Positions 38,045-50,219 of a stretch of 64,000 nucleotides of DNA are shown here, piece by piece; positions within the stretch are counted from its first letter, which is position 1; every line of letters starts with the position of its first letter. This DNA is from Acanthornis magna (lineage: Eukaryota; Chordata; Aves; Passeriformes; Acanthizidae): NCBI GenBank assembly GCA_036785705.1, contig JAWUZG010000056.1, positions 10,650,501 to 10,714,500 on the forward strand, given 5' to 3'. The position numbers and the translations under genes are program-made. The notes under the pieces were generated by a model. It was not told where the DNA came from, searched no databases, and saw only the letters and a list, made by a program, of their open reading frames with translations.

Positions 38045-38958
38045 GAGGTTTGCAGATGTCTTCATCTGAGGTTCTAAAAAGGAAGGTTGTCATCCCCCAG
38101 GCTAAAAATCCAGACAGCCAAATAAATCGGTCTTCTTTCATAAAAATGTTTGCTACCTATACCATGAAAATAGAAGATTATAAATTGGCTGTAGAATATT
38201 TTAATAGCTGTCACGTAAATTATTTTACCACTCCCATCAATAAGCACAGTCAGTACACTGGGTAAAAAGACACCTTTCTGAATCTTTTTGGGATGTCTTT
38301 TCAGAGAGACAATTACAGGGGTGCAAACTATAATGTTATACTGAAATTAAGGTGAAGTGAATGATGTGTTGCTATGCAAAGCTTGAAAAGATAGAGCACT
38401 GATCTGTTAAAAATTAGCTATGGTTTTATTTTATTGTAAATTCTCCAAGGTTCTAGTCTGTTTTGGATTTTGGGATGGGTGGGTGGTGGTAGTTCTTTTG
38501 TCTTTGGAAAAGCATCTTTTATAATTAAAAAGGCACCGTCCTGGGATGCTCTGGTCACTTGGATGGTTATTAGGGAGAGCTGTGTGCAAGCTGGCACAAA
38601 ACCAAACCCTCAGTCCAAATCCCCACTGTGCTCTGAGAGGAGGCTCATACCAAAAGGAGCATGTCATGTCCTCGTGTCTCCTTTGCTGGCATTAGAGAGA
38701 GCTGGGATGATTTCCTGGGGAACGATAGGTGCATGTCCAGCGATCCTGCAGCAATAAACACAGAATTGCTCTCCCTGGGAGCAGAGTGTGCTCAAAAGGT
38801 TCAGTGCTCGGTGTTAGGGAAATTCCTGCACCATCTTTGTCACTCCATTTACAAATGCTGACTGTCTCAAAGCTTTTCTTTGCTTTTCTGTTCTTTTGTC
38901 ATCATTTTTTCATAATACCACGAAACCATGTTTAACTTCGTGTGGTGCTTTCTTCCAG

Positions 38959-39079
38959 GGAGAGCTAGCTCCATATGAATTTATCCTGATCAATCTGTGT
39001 CCAATCTGTTACTGGCTTGATCAGATAGAAATGGATGATATCAGTGGAGCTGGCACATTGCTCCTAACCTTTCCTGATG
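38959..39079 (+). other. Candidate 121-nt protein-coding exon
   Basis: A good acceptor (GGTGCTTTCTTCCAG, ending at 38958) precedes a frame open for 40 codons. The donor, GATG|GTATAC, is only moderate. The peptide starts GELAPYEFILINLCPICYW and continues with an acidic stretch (EMDD). If the donor is not used, the frame runs to a stop at about 39096. No family is recognised. Entry is phase 0 and exit phase 1. Confidence 0.22.
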
Positions 39080-42000
39080 GTATACTCAATACTTGAAAAT
39101 ACCAGAGGTCTAAAATTAAAGGAAGATCTATAAAATCACTGTGCCTTTTTCAAGAGATATATAATATGTATCTCATGTCTCTAAAAGTCTTAGTTTGAAA
39201 TCATGTGCTCTTTGTTCCCATTTAATGTCTAGGGAATGATATATTCCCCCAAAATACACCCTTAGCTTTCAACTTTTCCTCATTACTTTGCATGGGTTTT
39301 TTTGAATAAAAGAAATGAGCATTTGCCTTTTAGTGAACCTGTCCTTCCTTTTCAAAGCAGTGATTTTTTATTATTGACTTTCAAAGAGCAAATCAATCCC
39401 ACTAAACTGCCACACTTTTTATCCTAATTATTTTTTCAATTGCTGTGTTTCTCGTTCTACATCTGCATTAGTATAACTTTGGTCTTTTCCCTTTTAAAAA
39501 TAACATTAATACTCATTTATGTCTTTTTACTTTCCAGCTTTATGAAGGCACTATTGACTCTCACCTTGGTAAATGTCTTCCCTCAAAGTTTTAAGTGTTT
39601 GCAATAAACACACATTTTGCTGCTATCATTAACAGGCATTAGCCATAAATTAGCTACTTCATTTCAAATTCAGCTTCCAGGTCTCCTAAAGTACCATCAA
39701 GAATCCTTCTCTCCTGGCCAGCCTTACACCAGTGGAGTAGGGAGACCAATTTCAAAATTTTAAGAACTACATCAATATAATTTTGTCTGTAGCCGGGAAT
39801 ATACCCCCCTTAAATATTTTCTTCCTTTTTCTTGGCTACTGGAAATACTTTGGATATTTCTGACAGTGTATGGCCCCTGCAATGTCTCTGCTAAAATATC
39901 CAGACATGCCAAGACGTTGGTGGCAAGATCCTGAATCATAACTGTAGTAAATTTCTGGTGGGTGTAGCTGCCTTTTTAGATCTCTGTGGGAGATCATACC
40001 TTTAATCTGTGCACTCAGACTCTCCTCTGCTGTCGTGACTGTGGCTGTGCATGTAAAGAACCACTTGTCCAGTAAGAAAATTCATTTCAGTGATGTGTTC
40101 ACGTGGCCTGACTAATTCTGAGGTGGATTACTGGCAACGAGGAGAATCTGGCTGGATATGGGATCTTAATTTCAGCCTTAGATAAAAATGTCATGTAAGC
40201 ACGGGATGGACTACAGGAGAGACAATATTGGTTTTGTTTTTCTGATAATCTGAATTTTTAGGTTCTTCACTCAACTGTTTGAGTTTGAAAAACAAAGACA
40301 ACCAAAAGAAGATTGTTTTGGAGAGATGTGATAGCCAGCCTGGGACAGTAGTCAAGAAAACCTCAGTGGTGTCATGATTCAATTGTCAGAAGTTAAAAAT
40401 AGCTCAGACAGGGTCTTCTGTGTTAACAAAATTTATATTTTAGAAATTCTGCATATTCTGTTGTTGATTTGTAATTTGTAATTCTGTCGGTGATTTGCTC
40501 CTGTGGGCTCCTCACGCGCTGATATTTGTGCTGCAGATGTGAGTCTTTTTCTAAGGTTCGAGAAGACAATGTTAGCACCTTGTCCCTGGAGCACAAGAGA
40601 CACTCATATGTGTTGGGAATGTGATCTAAACGATGTAGGGCAAGATTTAAAAGTCTTGGTCCAGGGGAGAGGCCAGAGCAGTACGAAATCATCTTAGAAG
40701 ATTTGATTTTAGTTCCAGAGATGTTCTACACTCAAACACGCTGGGAAACTGCATATTGCTAAGTTTTATTGGGGTCAGACTGTGGGGAGGTGCTGTAACT
40801 GAGGCTGCTTCAGAAATCCAAAGGTTTTGTTCTCTGATTTTTAATTATTATTTTTATTCTGCATTCTACCCAAAGTATGAATTCCTTTGATAAAGTTACT
40901 CCCGATTTACACACAAATGTGCCAGTCCCCTTCTGTTCCTGTCTATCTTAGAAGCAGCATGAGGAATTCAGATTTTCCTCACTCAATTTTTAGTAAAACA
41001 CAATAATAATTATTTTTTAAATAGAAAATTGACTCAGGCTAGGGATCTCGCATTTTGAAAGGCACCATTTAAAAAACCAAAGACAGATGGTCTCTTGTAC
41101 CCATAATTTCATCTTATAAAATGCAATTTGAATTATTCTTGGTGGGTTCAGAATATCTTTTTTTCTAGGCATAAGCCCAATTTTTTTCCCTCCAGCTTAC
41201 AGAGGAATAGACACTAGATAATAAATACTTGATGCATAATTTTTTGCTCACTCTGAGATGCCTCTTAAATATACACATTGTTCGCATGTGCATATATTGC
41301 AAGCTAATAATAAGAAATCCTAATACAATCTGTACTGAAAAGTCATGTACATTATTCAGGTATTTTAGTATATAGAATCCAATAATTCTTTTACAGAATT
41401 GACAGAAAAAGTTGTTAGGACACAACTTTCCTAGTAAATTAATGCTTTGATATTTCAATACATGCTACAATTAATGCCAGTAGGAAGGATAAAATTCAGT
41501 GGTCCTACAGTGGTTGTAGGACAGCTGATGTTTTTTCTCTGAAGGCTGCTACACATCCAGATCTACTCTCCTGTTTTTACAAATTGTAGATTCCCAGCAT
41601 TGGTACTGTACTTGATTTTCCATTTTCATAAGATGTATATGCGTTTTTAAACAGCAGTTGTGTTTAATTCACTACTTTTTAAAGGGTTTTCTCTTCTCTG
41701 AAAGGCTTTTCTGGGCTCTGAGTTCTCCAAGTCCTGGAAGCTTAAAGCCAAGTGTTTCCATTAGGGTGGTTTAGGTGGATGTGGACTTTCAGGAGGGAGA
41801 TCCACGTGTGTTTCATGTTCAGCAGTAAGGAATGCACAAAATACTCAATTTATGTCTCTAAGCCAATCATAGCCACTAAGTTCTTCCTCAGGCTGACTCC
41901 TGTGGGGTATGGATGAGTCCTGGGAATGGTCCTTTTGGTGACAACATGAATGAATGTCAGGAAAATTAATTCACTGCATTTTCTTCTGGGTCTTTGTTAC

Positions 42001-45000
42001 ATCTCTGGAGGAAGATGGAGGAAATCCATGCATGAAAAATCTACCAAGGGATATTTAAAAAAGAAAGACACCATCTGATGTGAAGTCCCTGGGCCAGAAA
42101 TTCCTGGGAGTTGGGAGAGGACACCTGGGAAAGTGCTGATTACTCTCCTATTACGGTCTTCTGTATTTATCTTTTATCACAGAAGATATTGGCTTCAGCT
42201 GGTACAGCTGTTTGTATGCCTTGCAACTCAGATTTATATGGATTTATTGATACACAGTGGATATTCACATGGCCGTTTTAACTACTGTGCGGTGCAGTTC
42301 TTCCTAAATCCTCTTTAGAGCCAAAGGGGAGAAAAATATTCTCACAGAAGGTGTTTCAGAGAAACCTTGGGTTCTGTTTCTCCAGGTAATCCTCTCTCCA
42401 GTGATGGCAGAGGGAGATAAAACAGCTGAGTTGGCTGATAGAAACTGCCCAGTGTTGAATGGTTTCCCCACCACTGAATGTGCCCCCTCTACACAGGACA
42501 TTCACAGTCTGTGGCAAATCCTGGGGAACAAAAATTCATTTTGTGCTGTTTCAAAACACCACACCAGATCTAACAGCTATCAGCAATCATAATGCAATTA
42601 CTCTATTTCATGGCTGCGAGGAGAATGAGACACAAAGGAGCTTTTTGTTGGGGGGTGTGTGTGGATTTTCATCACTATTAAGCTGCAGTGTAAAATTCTC
42701 TATCTCTCTCAAGCCCTCGAGGGTCATCTCCTGACCCTTCCTGGTGCCCAGCAGGGTGGATGGGCAGCCCTTTGTGAGCAGCTGCCATCCTGGTGGCTTG
42801 GCCTTTGCTGCCATCCCAGAGCAGAGGAACAAAGGCGAAGATCCCCGAGCAGGGTGGGGCGCAGGGGAGGCTGTTCTGGGGCGAGGTGCCCCAGTTTGGA
42901 GGCTCTGCTGTAAATTTTGGTGACAGAACTTATCCCTTGAGCTGTGCTGGAGCTGCCACAGGTCCTGGTCCCATGGGCCTCCAGCCCTGCCCCTTTGCTC
43001 ACTTTAAGAGAGAGAAGCACTAGAATAACAAAAGACTATTTCTGACGCTTTCCACTGGTTTTTCCCCCCCTCTCTCTTTGTCTGGGATTATGCTGAATAT
43101 AACTTAAACCCTAGTGCCCTCTTCTGATCTTGAAATAGGTGTCAGTTCTCAGCACACCTGTCCCTGCAGCTCCTGCTCTGCAGCCAATTGTTTGAAGTTA
43201 GGCAAGCATTTGGGGACATAGATATTTTAATTTGTAATCAGCTTTAAAGCTTTAAAGCTTTCAACATTTACTCTGATCAGAAACAGGAGCTTAGGCATAA
43301 ATTAGCCTTTTCTATTTAAAAAAACATTTTTTTTCTCCCCTGGCAGGAGCTGTAGGCTTGATGTGAAGTCCACAGAAGGAAAGGGATAAACCCTTATCAG
43401 CTCTGGCCCAGCCCTTCACACAGCACGTTCTCTGGCCAGGAGAATCACTTAGGCTGGAAGAGGTAAACTATTACAAGATCTTCAAGGAACAAAGACTAAT
43501 TATGGATAATCTTGTAGAAAATATTACCTTTTTTTTTTGAAGTATTTAACATGGGAAATGCTGGTAGGTGATGATTGAACAATTCCTTACTTTTGGGAGG
43601 CTTTTCAGTGCCAGTAACCCAAATTTAGCTTGTGCCCTTATATCTAGACATATGCAATGCATATTAGGTATATCTCTGGCACTCAGATAGCTGCAGACTG
43701 TATGAATTAGTTCATTCATCATTTCCAGGCTGCCACCTCTGGGATGGAAGGCAGCAGCTGGCAGGGAGCACAGAGCAGTTCTGCACAGCAGCCTCAAAGC
43801 CAAGCCAGAAACTCTGCATCCAGTTTGCATTGCAGGGTGGTTCCCCACAAGGGGAACTAGAAACCTCTTCTTTGTAAAAAGGCACGCTTCCTTTCTAAAA
43901 TCATATTTTTTGCTGATTGCCATTGAAAAAAAAAAAAAATTAAATATTCGCCCATAAGGGACATGATATATCCAAAGTGTGCTAAATGTTGCTAAATCTT
44001 CCAACACTAAATTTACTGCAAAATAAGGTTATGAATTAATTTTCACAGTCCTGGCTTTCCTAGCCTGTGGCTGTTTGCTTACGTTTTAAGCAGATAATAT
44101 TCTGCAAACTGAGAGTTGTGCAACTGCAAATAAACATTCTCTACTGACCAAACTATTTGTTGATAATTTTAGATGGGAATTTTTGAGAGACTGATGGGCA
44201 GATTAACACTAAAGGCCTCTCTAGCAAGAGGTTTAACAACACATTAAGCAACAAAAGGGATATTTATAGCACTTTCCTGGAATATGTGTTTTCCAGCTCT
44301 CTATTGCCATCTTGAGTCCCTGACTGCCTTCAACAGAAAAAGCAAATTGGGGCGTAGCATGGACAGAGACAAAGGGAAAACAGATCTCCAGTCCTGATGA
44401 GCAGAGCCCTCTCCAGTTATCAGCTGAAAATCATGAAGTATAAGAGAAACAATTTCATTTGCTTTAAAGGAGATTATACACTACGGCAAGAGCTGGGAGG
44501 AAATGCAAGGGCAGGGCATTTTTGGTGCAGATTTGCTGTAAGGGATTGCAGAATGAGGTTCTTGGAAAGCAGCTAAGCTTAGGGCCTGTGGGGAATTCTT
44601 GGATAAGAGCATCCTGCAGGCACCTCTGGCAGTGGCTGTCAGAGGAGCTAGTAAGAGTTTAGAGTATATTTGCAGATGGATAAAAAAATCATGAAATGAC
44701 TATCCTTTCTCTTATGCAGATGTTTTGATACCATTCTCTTTGTCCTATAATTGCCCTTCACAAATTTCTCACCTTCCTCTGAAAATCAGTAAGATGAGAA
44801 ATGCAGTGCCTGATCCATCCTATGATTTTTTTAATATGTAGTTACTGCATACTAAAGAAAACCCATGGATTTCCAAGTTCTTTGGGATAGATGGCATGAA
44901 AAGTAGAAGCCTGAGGCCTTTCTTATGTGGGCATTTCTCTAATACCTCCTGCCTTCTACCTTGTAATGCTCAGACTCCTTTTTAATGGTTTATAATGTTT

Positions 45001-45416
45001 AGAAGTCTTTCTTCATTATTATTGTTATTATTATTACTCTTTTTCCCTATTGTCTCCCACCGCCTTATTTCACACTTGGTAACAGTGTTTTCAGCCAGTA
45101 TTCAGAGCTCAGTATTTTATGAGTGATGAGTGTCCCAGGCAGCAGGAATACAATTGTGAGACCATTGTTGCTAATTGAATACTTGGTGGGGGATCCCTTC
45201 CCCTCTACTGAGTCTTGACATAGACTAAAAATAAGTTGCTAAAACTTGAGTCTAATAAAATCTACTGTCCACAGCCTGGTTTAGAGTCTTGAGTGTATTT
45301 GGGCATAATATTAGCAGTCCCAAATACTTTCCTCTTCCAAAGGATACTTTGGTATACTTTGGTTTCACGGTGCCATTTACACTCCTTTTTAATAAATCTC
45401 ACAGTAATAGCTGACA
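39080..45416. other. Non-coding stretch, no gene seen
   Basis: Unique sequence. 42700-42980 is richer in G+C with about six CpGs and open frames on both strands, without splice sites. The longest ATG-started frame in the window, 153 codons on the minus strand at 43546-44007, runs through a 13-base A run and has no recognisable domain, so it is treated as chance. A CTTTAAAG repeat sits at 43242-43260. Confidence 0.55.
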
Positions 45417-45440
45417 CTAGCACAGTTTGAACTGTGCTAG
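45417..45440. other. Perfect 24-bp palindrome, 11-bp arms
   Basis: CTAGCACAGTT at 45417-45427 and its exact complement AACTGTGCTAG at 45430-45440 are separated by TG. A perfect near-uninterrupted palindrome of this length is rare by chance and could bind a dimeric protein or extrude as a cruciform. The unit CTAGCACAG also recurs directly after it (GCTAGCACAGG). Confidence 0.9.
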
Positions 45441-45519
45441 CACAGGGTTAAATTAAACCTTGATGCAAACAGCCTGAGATGGATTTTCCACCCTGCTTTC
45501 TGCTGCTGGTATTACATAT

Positions 45520-45563
45520 ATACAGCAAACATATTGGTCCCACCATACAGCAAATATTGGTCC
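45520..45563. repeat. 25-bp imperfect tandem duplication
   Basis: ATACAGCAAACATATTGGTCC (split by a 2-base indel) is repeated as ATACAGCAAATATTGGTCC 25 bases later. It is a two-copy local duplication lying 80 bases past the 24-bp palindrome. Confidence 0.75.
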
Positions 45564-47079
45564 TTGCTCTTGGTTTGTTGGCCTGGGAGTTTCAGGCTGA
45601 TGCAAAGAGCTTCCAGACAGCCCTGCCTGGGGCTGGGGTGAGACAGTGATGCCATTCCTCAGTGCCCAAATGCAAATAAAACTGTGAAGGTGTCAGGCCT
45701 GTAGACTGTTACTCCATAGAAGTGGCACAAAGGAGAATTGGATTATTTGTGAATGTTTTGTGCCACATCTGAACAAATGGATGTCTCCCCAGGCCTCTGG
45801 ATATCTCAGCTACTGTGATTTTGTACTCATTTCAGTGTTTGCATTGCCTTCCTAGGGTCTGGGTGGTGCTTCAGGTGCTGGTAATGCATCGACCTTAGCA
45901 TTTCTTCAAAAGAATGGCCTCATTTATTGGATTGTGCCTTCTGTACACTGCTGGCCATGGCCTTCCAAAGAGGTGCTTTGGCACACCCATCCTGGGCTCT
46001 CAGGAGTCATAGAGCTGATTATTTTTAATAACATTCTTGGAATAATCTCTGGATGGTGTGTATTTGCATTTGTGTTGATGTCATCACACTGCTGCAGTTC
46101 TGTCTTCAATACTCCTTTTTATATATTTCCTGCAAGTGCCACATTAAATGATCATGGGATTCTTGGAAAAGCAACAGGAAATTATATAATGGTGCCCACA
46201 AGTCTGTGTATTGACTTTTCCACAGACTTGCTGGTCTGTGAGCCTAAAAACTGTTGGTAAAACAAAGATATTTGATCTTATTTTCTGCTCTTGATTCTTG
46301 TTAGTGTCTGAGAAGTCCTGGTCTTTTGCTGTTCTATTATGGGGGAAAAAAATATATATATATAAAAAGAGGTAATTATAGAGATTATTGTGGTTCTGAT
46401 TACAAGGACAGTTGTTTAATTTAGTTGCTTTACATTCTTAAGCAACTTTTAGCAGGAATTCAGACAGACACTGCTATCTGCAAGTAAGCTGCGACTTTCA
46501 CTGAGAAGAGCAGAAATGTCTGTGAAATAGAATCATAGCTCTGGTATAAAACTTGCAGGACATGAAATAATTAATTGCCTTTTTAGCCTACTTCAGTACA
46601 TTCAAACCATAAAGCATAACCTATAAAAATGGAGGGAAGCTGGAGGGAAAATGGTTGTCTGTGGCATTGTTTCTTAGTAACCTTACACAGATCATGAGCT
46701 GTGGAGAACAGGGCAAAGGTTTCTGTGGGAAACTAGAAAATCACTTGATGCCAATGTCGCAGAAACAGGAATAGCTGTAAGGCCTATGTTTTTGGACATG
46801 GTTAATGGGTTCTCAAAGTGCTTCTTGGAATATCTTGAATATTTATTGCTGAGAATTCAGAATCTCTCTCTTTGTTGGCCTGAAAATAGCTTTGCTTTTT
46901 CAGCAGAGAAGATATGACTCTTTCTGGTTTATTGTGGTGATTTTACCAAATAACTTTCCCCTCTTACGGGTTTAGTTTTTGTGTGAGGGATAATATACCC
47001 CCTAGACGCTAGAAACAAACAACATATTCCATTGCTCAGAGCCTTCCAGCCTCAATTCCCTTCTCGTCTGGGATGATTC
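45564..47079. other. Non-coding stretch, no gene seen
   Basis: A 108-codon plus-strand frame at 45934-46260 lacks splice support and ends at an ordinary stop. A TA run lies at 46350-46363. No gene, RNA or known repeat was recognised. Confidence 0.55.
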
Positions 47080-47825
47080 CTTGATCAATTCCCCAGGCCA
47101 AGTTGGGTTTTCAGCACATTCCTTTAAAAGTCCCATCGCTGGCCGAGTCCCAATCCCTGTCTCAGTGTGGCACACGGTGGGGTGGTGACAGCGCACCAGG
47201 AGCTGTCTGTCCCTTGTGCCGTGACAGTGACCTGCCAGGAGCTTTGGTGACACAAACGAGGTGATAAACCGACAGTCACGAGCCCAAGGAAAGCAAAAGA
47301 GCAGCCAGCCTGCTCTGAAGCCTGCAGTGAAGCCTTTCTCTGTGTTAAAACAACTCTGGTACCAGGAACAGTCTAATCCTACCAGGGTGAGGTCAAAAAG
47401 TGCTGTTTTACCCCGAAGCAGAATACTTGACTCAAGCAGGAGATGAAATTAATCTCTCCTGATCTCTCCATTGCGACTGCTGGACGACTTCCAAGGCCTG
47501 GGGAGCATTAGCTCGAGTGCTTCAGGATTCCTGCGGTCTGAAAAGAGACACATCCCATAAATGCTGCTCAGTTCTTCACTGCCAGCCCTGGCAGCTCTGC
47601 AGCCAGCACAGGACAGGATGCAGGGGCAGATCTCCGTGGCTGAGATTTTTTTTATTACTGATCCTCTTCACAGGACTCAAACCAAGTGCAGCTGCCCTGG
47701 TTCGAGCTCATCAGGGCCACATTTACCCTCTAGAACAGAGACGCTGACAGTTGTCCTAAATCATTAAGCTCTTACATGGTAATTTAAACAAACAAACAAG
47801 CAAACCCCAAAGACATTTGGGGCGT
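47080..47825. promoter_or_regulatory. CpG-enriched patch
   Basis: Roughly 17 CpGs fall in about 745 bases, well above the surrounding sequence, and G+C is near one half. CpG clusters mark promoters or older unmethylated elements in vertebrates. No TATA, initiator or first-exon donor was recognised, and open frames on both strands (47002-47253 minus, 47261-47446 and 47517-47747 plus) are probably by-products of the composition. Confidence 0.25.
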
Positions 47826-50049
47826 GACTGCTGAGAGTATTTTAACTCCACATGCAGGAGATTCTCACACCTACTGTAATTCCTGAGTTTCCTACTTCAC
47901 AGTTAATTGAAATTGATATGGATTTGTATTTTCTGAATGAGAAAAGCCCCTCTTCGGCAATTATTTTATTAAGATACACAACTTGCAACATGAATTTGGA
48001 ATAAAACTGACACTGGCTCGATGTAGTAATATACTGAACAGAAAGTTTACTGAAAAACTGTTAATTTTTCCCCCTCCAGCACAGAACCACTGTTTTACTG
48101 TGCTCCATGAGCTGTTTGCTTTCCACTGGTTGGGAGTTTAGACTGTTTGGAGAGACTGCAAGTGAAAACAAAAAGTATTGGAAGCCTCTGGAGGATTTCC
48201 TGAAAAAGTAATCCTCTTTAGTTGTTTACTGAAACCTTTTCCCCAAGTAGATTTTTGTAGCCACATTATACTACTATCAAAAAGATTTGATTCAGCTGAG
48301 GAGGTGAATGAGACCAATGTGTTTTGTCATGATTGACAATGAAGAAAAATTAATCTTCTTCCCTTTGTAAATATTTACATGCTGGGTAGTGCAAAAATTT
48401 ACTTTGAGGTAAGTATTTACAGTGGAAACACTGACTGTTCTTTAAATAGCCATAATGTTCTGAATGTTGTTGCTAAAGCTTAGTTACTCTTTCTTCTTTG
48501 TTTTCTGACAGACTATGCTGAAATGTCAGGTAATACACTTTCAGAGCACGGACCATCATCCTGTTTTATTGGTTTAATCAGTGTGAAAGGAATGATTTAA
48601 TTCACTATCCAATTACATTCCTGAGTATGTTCATTTTAATAGGCTCAGTATTTCCCTAATTTATCTGCTAATCATTAGAAATGCACTTGGCCTCAGCTCA
48701 GACTGCTGTGTCCTGGGTTTCAAGCTGGGATTAGCACAGTTCTAAGACATCCAAAACGAGTCTGTAATGGAATTAGAGTATTTTGCACACTCAGGTGAGA
48801 GCAGGAGGGGCTGATGGTTCGTGTGCTGAGCGCTCTGTGTGCTCCTCTCCACAAGCACCCACAGAGGTCAGGATTTTCAGTGGTTGGTATAACTTCCATA
48901 GCGGGGTTTAATTAACAGAAGAAGTGCACAGAGTGACAGAAAAGTCAGTTTATCACGAGGTTAAACTGGCCTTGTACTTGGATGTTTTTGAGGTGGGTGA
49001 ATATTTCATGTGCTTTGATTGTAGTGGCTGTACTGTAAATGGATCTCTGTGTCTTCTCTGGAATGAAACAGGTTTTTCTGAAAATTTACCACCTGGTAGG
49101 AGTAAGGAAAGGGTGAGAGTAACTTCTAGCATTATCACAAACTCGTTCAGCACAAATCTGAAAATTGAATTTATAAGTCAGGGATTAGTTTCTCTGGGAT
49201 ACTTTCCCCACAGCAAATTAAATGCCTTGAAAACATTGCTCATCCTTCTTAACTAACAGAAAATACTCATTGTTTATTTATGGAATTATAAATATTATTG
49301 ATTTCTACAGTGTTATCTATATAAATAGATGTTTATTAGAAATAAGTCAAGCTTGAGCAAAGAAATTAAAGGGATTTTTTTTTTTTAGATGTCTAAAATT
49401 TGATCATGTTGTTATTGGGACCTGCCATAAAGATAGCACCAAGAAGAAGGTTTCTAATAAGTCTCAGGGTATACTGCTAAATGAGAACTTCTCTCAAAAG
49501 TAATCTGTTTTATTATATGATTAAGTGATTCCATAAAGCCTTGAGTTTTTACTTCCCTACAAAATGCATTGCTAGGACATGATATAATGTTCTGTTTCCT
49601 GTTGGTTGTAATTAGACCAAGAAAGCCAAGCTTCCCAGACCTCTCCGGAAATAGGCTGATTCCCAAAAAGAAAAACTGACAACAAGAGTTATTAATGTCC
49701 CCAAAAAGCAAACTCCTACTCTGCAAGATAAATAGAAAGAGTTCAGTCTTCTGCAATAATGTCAGTAGAGTTAGATAACTGTATAATATCTGGGGTCAAG
49801 AAGAAAAGATAAATAACTAGAAGTCACCCTATGGGCAATACAATACTTTGTTACAGCTACAATATTTAGCAAAGTCCATATAGACACAACACAGTTTTGA
49901 TACACCTATGACAGAAATTATATAATTTTAACAGAGCTCCTCTTATTGCAATGAAATATCTGGTTTGATCCCCTCTTGGAGAAATACATTTTCATTTTCC
50001 AGGATGAAACACTTGTTGCTTTTAGCTTTTTATGTTTCTAGTTCTGCAG
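47826..50049. other. Non-coding stretch, no gene seen
   Basis: Contains an excellent donor-like site, GAG|GTAAGTATT, at about 48411 but no matching acceptor in reach, and a 110-codon plus-strand frame at 48924-49256 without splice support. A T run occurs at 49375-49386. Confidence 0.55.
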
Positions 50050-50219
50050 GCAGAGTTGATTGACAAACAGCAAATGCCATATGCCTCCTCCTCACCCTGC
50101 AACCAGAAGGTTGGGGTTAAAAGCGAGAGAAAAAATGGGAAAAGAATAAATGAGAGCACAAGAAATTTGGCAGCATCAGAAATCTGTATGTACAATGAAG
50201 TGCTGAATGACACATTAAG
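50050..50219 (+). other. Candidate 170-nt exon with GC-AG intron
   Basis: The acceptor TTTATGTTTCTAGTTCTGCAG ends at 50049. The exon stays open for 56 codons with a hydrophilic, protein-like composition (it begins AELIDKQQMPYASSS and includes SERKNGKRINES). It ends at AAG|GCAAGT, the canonical form of the rare GC donor class, which normally needs exactly this otherwise perfect context. Entry is phase 0 and exit phase 2. No family is recognised. The frame also runs on a few codons past the donor, so the alternative is a chance open frame with a chance AAGGCAAGT. Confidence 0.3.

Noticed and set aside
37869..38141. Poly-Lys frames on the minus strand
   Set aside because: Translation of the T-rich tract at 37986-38044.
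43546..44007. 153-codon minus-strand ORF, the longest with a start codon
   Set aside because: It crosses a 13-base A run (giving a Phe run), has no recognisable domain, promoter or splice sites, and the opposite strand is not constrained. Length alone is compatible with chance in 64 kb.
48924..49256. 110-codon plus-strand ORF
   Set aside because: No acceptor or donor with consensus fit, no promoter signal, and no recognisable domain.
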